Part shown: positions 30,690 to 35,955 of the stretch, piece after piece
How the letters are laid out: each line of letters begins with the position of its first letter
How positions within the stretch are numbered: the first letter of the stretch is position 1
Source: JBOFGK01 sp051649085
Lineage (GTDB): Bacteria; Bacillota_I; Bacilli_A; UBA3375
Assembly: GCA_051649085.1 (NCBI GenBank)
Contig: JBOFGK010000019.1
Span: forward strand, 1 to 35,955
DNA length: 35,955 nt
Direction of reading: 5' to 3'
Translations under genes and position numbers: made by a program
Notes under the pieces: model-generated
The model's input: the letters and a program-made list of their open reading frames with translations, nothing else
Told to the model about the DNA's origin: nothing
The model's database searches: none

Positions 30690-31148
30690 TTAAACTGGTT
30701 TATTGTTTATTTTTTCACCTTTGATAACAACGTGGTGACAATCGTTACAATATCCAAATAATTCAAGATTGTGGTATTTGACCATAAATGTTGGGTAATT
30801 TTTCATTACATGTCCATGTGAACAATTATCATCAATCTGAATTGTTTTTCCACAATTTAGACAAATGAAAACATGTTGATCTTTAAAGCTTGTTTTTAAA
30901 ATATATTTTCCTTGTTTATCAATAATTTTTTCGGAAATTATTTTTAAATCAACAAGTGTATGAATGTTTTTGTAAATTGTATCAAAGCTTAGATTCATTT
31001 GATAATCGGTTAAAAGAATTTCACGTAAGTGTTTGGCGCTTATTAATGAATTTTGATTTGAACAAAAAATTTCTAAAATTGTTTTTCGCTGTTTTGTAAT
31101 TTTTAGCCCGTTATCTTTAAGTATTTTTATATATCCATCTACAATCAT
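30690..31148 (-). CDS. Fur-family metalloregulator (possibly Zur-like)
   Basis: 152 residues. Winged helix in the first half (LKITKQRKTILEIFCSNQN, then SFDTIYKNIHTLVDLKIISEK), metal/dimer domain in the second with CLNC and CNDC structural zinc pairs and several His (DQHVFIC, CSHGHV, KYHNLELFGYCNDCHH). The frame extends 24 codons upstream, but ATG 31148 follows a run of seven G's as ribosome binding site and gives the family-typical start, so I chose it. It is divergent from feoAB, whose start site carries a Zur-box-like dyad; it is the obvious candidate regulator. Whether it senses iron or zinc is open. Confidence 0.92.
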   Translation of the reverse strand: MIVDGYIKILKDNGLKITKQRKTILEIFCSNQNSLISAKHLREILLTDYQMNLSFDTIYKNIHTLVDLKIISEKIIDKQGKYILKTSFKDQHVFICLNCGKTIQIDDNCSHGHVMKNYPTFMVKYHNLELFGYCNDCHHVVIKGEKINNKPV

Positions 31149-31174
31149 TTCCCCCCCAATCTGTTCTTTATTAT

Positions 31175-31203
31175 AATATAGCAAAAAAAAAAGATATTTA
31201 CAA
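31175..31203 (-). promoter_or_regulatory. Promoter of the Fur-family gene
   Basis: Minus strand TTGTAA (complement of 31198-31203), 17-bp spacer, TATATT (complement of 31175-31180) with a TGC extended -10. Confidence 0.7.
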
Positions 31204-31213
31204 GTTAAATGCA

Positions 31214-31242
31214 TTGACATTTCAAAAATAATGTGGTAAAAT
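31214..31242 (+). promoter_or_regulatory. feoAB promoter
   Basis: TTGACA (31214-31219), 17-bp spacer, TAAAAT (31237-31242) with a TGG extended -10. Near consensus; expected start about 31249. Confidence 0.9.
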
Positions 31243-31246
31243 CAAA

Positions 31247-31261
31247 TCGTAATTGTTACGA
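31247..31261. promoter_or_regulatory. Zur-box-like operator over the feoAB start site
   Basis: TCGTAATTGTTACGA fits the Bacillus Zur box TCGTAATNATTACGA at all specified positions but one (G for A). The Bacillus Fur and PerR boxes (TGATAATNATTATCA and TTATAATNATTATAA) fit clearly less well. It covers the expected transcription start, ideal for repression. Confidence 0.7.
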
Positions 31262-31273
31262 ATAGGAGTGAGA

Positions 31274-31510
31274 ATGTGTGTGTTGGATGCAAAAGTAGAT
31301 GTAGAATATAAAATCATTGAATTTAGAGGCATTTCAAATGAAATTTTAAATGATATTTATGGAAACGGAATTATTGAGTCGGAAGTTTTTGTTGTACGTG
31401 ATATAAAAGGAATGTCAAATGATTCTATCTTAATAGAAGTAAATGGAACTTGTTTCGCATTATCAGCTAAAATTGCTGCCAAAATAATGATCGAGGAGAA
31501 TAATGGCTAA
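31274..31510 (+). CDS. feoA: FeoA-domain protein
   Basis: 78 residues, an SH3-like FeoA domain (ILIEVNGTCFALSAKIAAKIMIE is the family-typical C-terminal half). FeoA is a small cytoplasmic partner of FeoB in ferrous iron uptake. The frame could open at a TTG (31253), but ATG 31274 with AGGAGTG upstream is chosen. It overlaps feoB by 8 bases (ATGGCTAA), so translation is coupled. Controlled by the promoter and operator just upstream. Confidence 0.9.
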   Translation: MCVLDAKVDVEYKIIEFRGISNEILNDIYGNGIIESEVFVVRDIKGMSNDSILIEVNGTCFALSAKIAAKIMIEENNG

Positions 31511-33491
31511 AAAAGTTTTGTTGTTCGGAAATCCAAATGTTGGAAAAACAACAATTTTCAACAATATAACTGACTCAAATGAGCGAGTAAGTAATTTTGA
31601 GGGTGTGACGGTTCAAAAGAAAATTGCGTTAAGCACATGTGGGGATTTTGAGTTTACTGATGTTCCAGGAATTAATGGATTAATATCAACCTCGGAAATG
31701 ACAAAGGTTGCAATCCATGAATTACTATACGGAGAATTAGATGAAATAGCCAATGTGATTGATATTACAAATTTCAAGAAAAATTCATACTTGATGCTTG
31801 ATTTATTAGAAACAGGACGTCCGGTTTCAATTTATTTCAATATGTATGATTTATTTGTTGGTGAAATTGATTTAGCAAAAATGTCAGAACGCTTGAGTGC
31901 AAAAATTGTTGTCTCATCAAATACTAATAAACATTTGAATATTGAAGAAAAATATAAAGTAAATGACTTGTGTGAATACATAGTTAATACATTTAAACTT
32001 GATTATGGTTTAGAAATTGAAGAAGCTATTGCTTTATTAGAACAAATTGTTATAAAGAATCGAAAAAATAGACTATCACCAAGATTTTTAGCAATTCAAT
32101 TTTTGCGTGGAAATGAAGAAGTTTTAAATTTTTTTGAAGAAGAAAAATTTGCAAAGAAGATTCGTTCAGATTTAGAACAAAAAATTTTGGAGACGAAACA
32201 AGCTCGTTCGATCAATGGTTTATTCTTTTTGAAACGTCGAAATTTCATTGCTGACTTAATGGTTGAAAGTTATCATTTGGAAAAAGTTGAACAAGATGCT
32301 GCAATTCTAAATAAATATTTAGATAAAATTGCATTACATAAATATTGGGGTTTTATCCTGTTCTTATTTGTAATGTATTTGATTTTTGAAATTTCTGTTA
32401 ATTTTGGTGTACTATCTGATTATGTTGGATTATTTTTCGAAAAACTTTCAGAAGTAATTACAGGCTGGCTAACAGCAATCTATGTACCAGAAGTAATAAT
32501 CGGTTTTTTAATTGATGGAGCTTTAGCAGGGGTTGGTGGAATTCTTGGATTTTTACCCCAAATTATCGTTTTATTTACTTTATTAACACTATTAGAAGGA
32601 ATTGGTTATTTTCCAAGAGTAAGTGTTTTGTTTGAACGTGCATTTAGTAAAATTGGGCTATCTGCCCATTCATTAATCCCGTACATTTCAGGTCTTGGAT
32701 GCAACGTGCTTGGAATAATGAGTACAAGAGCAATTCAAAGTGAGAATAAACGAATTGCGACGATAATGTCAAGTCCTTTTATTTCATGTTCTGCAAGATT
32801 AGTTGTCTATATGATTTTTACAGATGCATTTTTTTCGGAAAATCAAGCACTAATAATTTTATTCTTGTATGTTTTAGGAACTGTAGTTGCGATAGCCTAT
32901 GCCTATGTAGTCTCAAAACTTATCTTCAAAGACAATTCAGAAATGAATTTAATTGTACTACCAGATTATCGTAAAATAAATTTAAAATATTTATATAAAA
33001 TGGTCAAAGCAAAGGCAAAAAGTTTTATTGAAAATGCGGGTAAATTAATCTTGATTGGTTCGATGATTATTTGGCTTATTTCTAATTTCGGGGTAACAGG
33101 TCAAGTGACAGACATTAATGATAGCTTTTTAGGAATGGTTTCAAATGTGATTGCACCAGTGTTTATTCCATTAGGTTTTGGAACACTTGAAGCAACTGCT
33201 GCATTATTTGCTTCTTTCCCAGCGAAGGAACTGGCTGTTTCAGCAATGATTGTTATGTATAATACTGATGGTGCAAATCTTGGTTCAGTTCTAGTTAGTC
33301 ACTTTAATCAAGCAAGTGCACTTAGTTTTTTAGTGTTTACATTGTTGTATATACCTTGTCTTTCGACGTTGGGAGTGATTTATAGTGAAACTAAAAAAAT
33401 TAAGTATGTGTTTTATTCTGTAGCAAGTTCATTACTGGTTGGATATTTCGTATCATTTGTTGTCTATCGAATTGCTTTAATTATTATGTAA
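31503..33491 (+). CDS. feoB: FeoB-type metal transporter (GTPase-permease)
   Basis: 662 residues. The N-terminal G domain has G1 GNPNVGKTT (9-17), the switch-like NFEGVTVQKK, G3 DVPG and a G4-like NMYD. A helical spacer follows, then the membrane part with two Gate domains. Gate motif 1 reads GLGCNVLGIMSTR (about 397-409) and gate motif 2 FISCSARLVVY (about 425-435); the conserved Cys are kept, but the Pro usual in each (GCNVP, ARLPVY) is Leu and Val here. The late FPAKELAV motif is present. FeoB imports Fe2+; the gate changes and a Zur-like operator leave room for a different metal. AGGAG lies before ATG 31503. Confidence 0.92.
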   Translation: MAKKVLLFGNPNVGKTTIFNNITDSNERVSNFEGVTVQKKIALSTCGDFEFTDVPGINGLISTSEMTKVAIHELLYGELDEIANVIDITNFKKNSYLMLDLLETGRPVSIYFNMYDLFVGEIDLAKMSERLSAKIVVSSNTNKHLNIEEKYKVNDLCEYIVNTFKLDYGLEIEEAIALLEQIVIKNRKNRLSPRFLAIQFLRGNEEVLNFFEEEKFAKKIRSDLEQKILETKQARSINGLFFLKRRNFIADLMVESYHLEKVEQDAAILNKYLDKIALHKYWGFILFLFVMYLIFEISVNFGVLSDYVGLFFEKLSEVITGWLTAIYVPEVIIGFLIDGALAGVGGILGFLPQIIVLFTLLTLLEGIGYFPRVSVLFERAFSKIGLSAHSLIPYISGLGCNVLGIMSTRAIQSENKRIATIMSSPFISCSARLVVYMIFTDAFFSENQALIILFLYVLGTVVAIAYAYVVSKLIFKDNSEMNLIVLPDYRKINLKYLYKMVKAKAKSFIENAGKLILIGSMIIWLISNFGVTGQVTDINDSFLGMVSNVIAPVFIPLGFGTLEATAALFASFPAKELAVSAMIVMYNTDGANLGSVLVSHFNQASALSFLVFTLLYIPCLSTLGVIYSETKKIKYVFYSVASSLLVGYFVSFVVYRIALIIM

Positions 33492-33516
33492 AAATAATAC
33501 AGTGCAATAAAAGTAT

Positions 33517-33525
33517 GGTAAAATA
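33517..33525 (+). promoter_or_regulatory. Probable promoter of the aldo/keto reductase operon
   Basis: TGGTAAAAT: extended -10 with TAAAAT at 33520-33525, 18 bases before the start codon. The -35 is not clear. No terminator is evident after feoB, so read-through is also possible. Confidence 0.5.
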
Positions 33526-33542
33526 GTGTGTGTAGGAGAAAG

Positions 33543-34334
33543 ATGAAATTACGAAATCAAATTAATATTCCTGAAATCGGTTTTGGGACATATAAAATTG
33601 CTGAAAAAAATGCAATAGAGACGGCTTTAAAAGTAGGTTATCGACTGTTTGATAGCGCAAAAGTATACAAAAACGAGCAATTTTTAAAAGAGGTAGTTGC
33701 AGCTAATTATGTTAATCGTGAGGAATTATTTATTACTTCAAAAGTATGGCCAAGTGATTTTTCTGATGTCAATAAAGAATTTGTTAGAGTTACTTCGGAG
33801 TTGGGTGTAGACTATTTGGATTTATATCTATTACATTGGCCACGTTCAAATGAAGAAAATTTAATTGCGTGGAAGCAGTTAGAACAATTATATAAAACTG
33901 GAAAGGTCAAAGCGATTGGTGTTTCGAACTTTCAAATTCATCACTTGGAATATCTAAAGCAAAATGCAGAAATTTTTCCAATGATCAATCAAGTGGAATG
34001 TCATTTGAATTTACCACAATATAAGATGCAGTCATATTTAAAAGAAAATGGAGCACTCTTGCAATCGTATTGTTCGTTGATGAGTGGAAATGCTAGTAAT
34101 TTTGAACAAATTGTTGAAGTAGCTAAAAAACATGAAGCAACTCCGGAGCAAATTTGCCTGGCTTGGCTTATGAAACGTGAAGTTCTTGTAATACCAAGGT
34201 CACAGCGTGAAGAAAATATTATAAATAATTTTAAAGCACAAACAATTATTTTAGATGATGATGATATGCTGTTATTGAAAAAAGTTAATCAAGCATGTAG
34301 GTATTATCCAGATCCGGATAATGTAGAATTTTAA
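33543..34334 (+). CDS. Aldo/keto reductase
   Basis: 263 residues, typical of the short bacterial AKR group. TIM-barrel NADPH-dependent reductase of aldehydes and ketones. The catalytic tetrad is intact: D37 (DSAKVY), Y42, K67 (ITSKVW) and H98 (LLHWP). Also seen are KAIGVSNF, INQVECHLNLPQ and the cofactor segment VIPRSQREENI. The frame opens at 33528, but ATG 33543 with GTAGGAG upstream is the family-like start. Followed after 16 bases by the YumC-type reductase gene, so the two may be co-transcribed. Physiological substrate unknown. Confidence 0.92.
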   Translation: MKLRNQINIPEIGFGTYKIAEKNAIETALKVGYRLFDSAKVYKNEQFLKEVVAANYVNREELFITSKVWPSDFSDVNKEFVRVTSELGVDYLDLYLLHWPRSNEENLIAWKQLEQLYKTGKVKAIGVSNFQIHHLEYLKQNAEIFPMINQVECHLNLPQYKMQSYLKENGALLQSYCSLMSGNASNFEQIVEVAKKHEATPEQICLAWLMKREVLVIPRSQREENIINNFKAQTIILDDDDMLLLKKVNQACRYYPDPDNVEF

Positions 34335-34350
34335 AAATGGAGGAAATATA

Positions 34351-35328
34351 ATGAAGAAAACAGATGTTGTAGTAATTGGAGCAGGTCCTGTAGGACTATT
34401 TGCAAGTTTTTATTGTGGGATGAGATCACTTTCAAGCGTGCTAATCGATAAAATGGAAATTCCAGGTGGACGATTATCGGCGTTATATCCTGAGAAATAT
34501 ATTTATGATGTAGCAGGTTTTCCAAAGGTGAAAGCTCAAGAATTAATTGATAATTTAGTAGAACAATTAGATCGTTTCTCAGAAACAACTGAAATGATGC
34601 TTGGACAAAATGTTGAAAGTTTAGAAAAAAAAGATGATGTTTTCGTAATTAAAACTGATCAAGCAGAAATTGAAGCAAAAGCAGTGATTATTGCAGCAGG
34701 TGGTGGAGCATTTTCTCCAAGAAAACTTGGACTAGATGGTGAAGAACAATTTAAGAACATTCATTATTTTGTAAATGATATGGAAAAATTCCGTAATCGA
34801 CGTGTTGCAATTTTTGGTGGTGGAGACAGTGCAGTTGACTGGGCATTAATGCTAACCGAGATTGCAAGTGAAGTGCATATTATTCACCGTCGTCCAGAAT
34901 TTAGAGCTCATGGTCATTCAGTTGAAATGCTTGAAGAATCAACAGTTAACATTCATACACCATTTACTCCAAAAGCGTTGGTTGGAGAAGGTGATACGTT
35001 ACAAAAACTTGTTATTACAGATAAAAAAATGGATAAAGAGATTGAAATTGATGATTGTATTGTTAACTATGGATTCATCTCTAACTTAGGAAGCTTAAAC
35101 GAGTGGGGATTAAATATTGAAAAAAATAAAATTTTAGTTAATTCATGCCAAGAGACAAATATTAAAGGGATTTTTGCAATTGGAGACATTTGTGATTATC
35201 CAGGTAAAGCAGAAATTATTGTCAATGGATTTGGTGAGGGGCCAATCGCTGTTAATGAAGCCTTTAAACACATTAATCCTGATGCGGTAATTGGTGCAAT
35301 GCACTCATCATCAATGATAAAGGAGTAA
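34351..35328 (+). CDS. Ferredoxin/flavodoxin-NADP+ reductase, YumC type
   Basis: 325 residues. Thioredoxin reductase-like fold without the redox CxxC. FAD site VVIGAGPVGLFASFYCGMR at the N terminus; GGRLSALYPEKYIYDVAGFP and the NADPH site IFGGGDSAVDWALML (about 153-167), IIHRRPEFRAH; and the C-terminal FAIGDICDYPGKAEIIVNGFGEG. Members move electrons between NADPH and ferredoxin or flavodoxin. AGGAGG-like site (TGGAGGAAA) before ATG 34351. It sits between the aldo/keto reductase and an Nfu scaffold gene, which fits a role in supplying electrons for iron-sulfur work. Confidence 0.93.
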   Translation: MKKTDVVVIGAGPVGLFASFYCGMRSLSSVLIDKMEIPGGRLSALYPEKYIYDVAGFPKVKAQELIDNLVEQLDRFSETTEMMLGQNVESLEKKDDVFVIKTDQAEIEAKAVIIAAGGGAFSPRKLGLDGEEQFKNIHYFVNDMEKFRNRRVAIFGGGDSAVDWALMLTEIASEVHIIHRRPEFRAHGHSVEMLEESTVNIHTPFTPKALVGEGDTLQKLVITDKKMDKEIEIDDCIVNYGFISNLGSLNEWGLNIEKNKILVNSCQETNIKGIFAIGDICDYPGKAEIIVNGFGEGPIAVNEAFKHINPDAVIGAMHSSSMIKE

Positions 35329-35330
35329 AT

Positions 35331-35582
35331 ATGGAAAATAAAGAACAAACAATCGAAGAAATATATGAAGTTTTAGATATGATCAGACCGTACTTACTTA
35401 ACGATGGTGGTGATGTTGAGTTTGTCGAATTGACAGATGACGGTATTGTGAAGATTAGACTTCATGGTGCATGTGTCGGTTGTGGTCTTGCTGACGTTAC
35501 GGTAGCGAACGGAATTGAACAATCATTAGTTGAAGAAGTACCAGGCATTATCGGTGTAGATTTAATAGATGATAATTGGTAA
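35331..35582 (+). CDS. NifU C-terminal-domain iron-sulfur scaffold (Nfu/YutI type)
   Basis: 83 residues, a single Nfu domain: YLLNDGGDVEFVEL, then GACVGCGLADVT with the cluster-binding C48-x2-C51, and VPGIIGVDLID at the end. It carries a 4Fe-4S cluster at the dimer interface and passes it to target proteins. It starts two bases after the reductase stop with GGAG upstream, so they are coupled. A hairpin follows at 35593. Confidence 0.95.
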   Translation: MENKEQTIEEIYEVLDMIRPYLLNDGGDVEFVELTDDGIVKIRLHGACVGCGLADVTVANGIEQSLVEEVPGIIGVDLIDDNW

Positions 35583-35592
35583 AATATATGAA

Positions 35593-35623
35593 AAAGTAGA
35601 TCATTTACTGGTCTACTTTCTTT
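35593..35623 (+). terminator. Terminator after the nfu-type gene
   Basis: AAAGTAGATC (35593-35602) pairs with GGTCTACTTT (35610-35619), ten bp with one T-G wobble, loop ATTTACT, then a short T-rich tail. Confidence 0.75.
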
Positions 35624-35733
35624 ATATATAGAAACTATGAGACAATAGTAGTAGAAAAATTCAAATAAAATAAACATAAAATAAAAAAATGCAAATTCTA
35701 AAAGACTGTGAACAATCTAATGGAAAATATAGC

Positions 35734-35812
35734 CTCAAAAACGATGTTTTGAGAGACAAGACAACAATAAGTATAAAGTTACTACTTATAAAACTAAGTA
35801 GTTTTTTCTTTT
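35734..35812 (+). promoter_or_regulatory. Attenuator-like element / candidate small RNA end upstream of the rRNA promoter
   Basis: A hairpin CTCAAAA (35734-35740)/TTTTGAG (35747-35753) is followed by ACTACTTA (35781-35788)/TAAGTAGT (35795-35802) with a T-run, a good terminator. The same 5' arm can instead pair upstream: ATAAGTA (35767-35773) with TACTTAT (35783-35789). The two folds exclude each other. The nfu-type gene already has its own hairpin at 35593, so this terminator may end a separate short transcript; no clear promoter for it is seen. Confidence 0.45.
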
Positions 35813-35846
35813 TGTGAAAAAAAAGTGAAAAAAAAGAAAAAAACGC

Positions 35847-35875
35847 TTGACATTGAATTGAATTAATGATATACT
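35847..35875 (+). promoter_or_regulatory. Strong promoter, probably of an rRNA operon
   Basis: TTGACA (35847-35852), 17-bp spacer, TATACT (35870-35875) with a TGA extended -10. A run of A's upstream (35813-35843) resembles an UP element. Confidence 0.9.
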
Positions 35876-35881
35876 TTATCT

Positions 35882-35955
35882 TGTGAACGAACGAAGAACT
35901 CTGAAAACTAAATAGATAGGAACCCCGTCAAGGAATATAATAATTACTTGACAAA
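35882..35955 (+). other. Probable 5' leader of an rRNA operon (truncated by window end)
   Basis: The transcribed stretch includes CTCTGAAAACTAAATAGA, resembling the CTTTGAAAACTAAA-type boxA-region sequence found in Bacillus rRNA leaders and spacers. GTCAAG (35927-35932) can pair with CTTGAC (35947-35952). A further TTGACA at 35948-35953 could be the -35 of a second tandem promoter whose -10 lies outside. The 16S gene itself is not in the window. Confidence 0.6.

Noticed and set aside
31149..31220. Extended N terminus (24 codons) of the Fur-family protein
   Set aside because: It would span the gene's own promoter (31175-31203), and the family start with a strong G-rich binding site is at 31148.
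1..35955. Use of TGA as Trp (mycoplasma code)
   Set aside because: Several conserved genes end properly at TGA, and all conserved Trp positions I checked use TGG.
1..35955. Mobile elements, phage genes or CRISPR arrays
   Set aside because: No transposase or integrase frames, no terminal inverted repeats with target duplications, and no spaced direct repeats were found.

Overview
The window is strongly AT-rich chromosomal DNA from a low-GC Gram-positive-type bacterium (Bacillota, Bacilli-like, possibly a Mollicutes-related lineage that kept the standard code). Several genes end in TGA (delta subunit, Fur-YbeY fusion, Smr protein) and Trp is TGG. Shine-Dalgarno sites are strong, all 12 tRNAs encode CCA, and many promoters carry a TGn extended -10. 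The rpsF-ssb-rpsR-gdpP-rplI-dnaB order is the one known from Bacilli. I cannot name the genus.

Layout. 1-1.3 kb: C-terminal part of an unrecognised protein facing a DUF1349 gene across a shared terminator. 1.5-9.5 kb: rpsO, lysS, truA, the delta subunit gene, a 23S rRNA uracil methyltransferase, tsaD and a short UvrD-type helicase. 9.6-18.65 kb: a long co-directional block starting at a strong promoter and an S6:S18-like leader (rpsF, ssb, rpsR, gdpP, rplI, dnaB, an M23 peptidase, recR, a Fur-YbeY fusion, a 57-residue membrane protein, rsmD, coaD). 18.7-20.3 kb (minus): an Smr-domain protein and a multi-pass membrane protein. 20.4-21.2 kb: seven tRNA genes from one consensus promoter. 21.6-26.3 kb: corA-type transporter, tRNA-Ile(CAT), RpiR-type regulator, CshA-type RNA helicase and nitroreductase. 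26.3-30.6 kb (minus): tRNA-Asp, a GT4 glycosyltransferase, an aldehyde dehydrogenase and a Gly-Asp-Gly tRNA trio. 30.7-33.5 kb: a Fur-family regulator divergent from feoA-feoB. 33.5-35.6 kb: aldo/keto reductase, YumC-type ferredoxin/flavodoxin-NADP reductase and an Nfu iron-sulfur scaffold. The right edge holds a perfect promoter and what looks like the 5' leader of an rRNA operon; the 16S gene lies outside.

Most genes serve translation (ribosomal proteins, tRNA/rRNA modification and maturation, tRNAs), DNA replication and repair, and metal/redox homeostasis. The points most worth a second look are: (1) one uninterrupted reading frame joining a Fur-family DNA-binding/zinc domain to a complete YbeY rRNA-maturation endoribonuclease, with a Cys-rich junction; (2) a Zur-box-like operator over the feoAB start site, together with a FeoB whose two gate-motif prolines are replaced; (3) an attenuator-like pair of mutually exclusive hairpins just upstream of the rRNA promoter; (4) the tandem dyads between the rpiR-type gene and cshA. 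No insertion sequences, phage genes or CRISPR arrays were seen.
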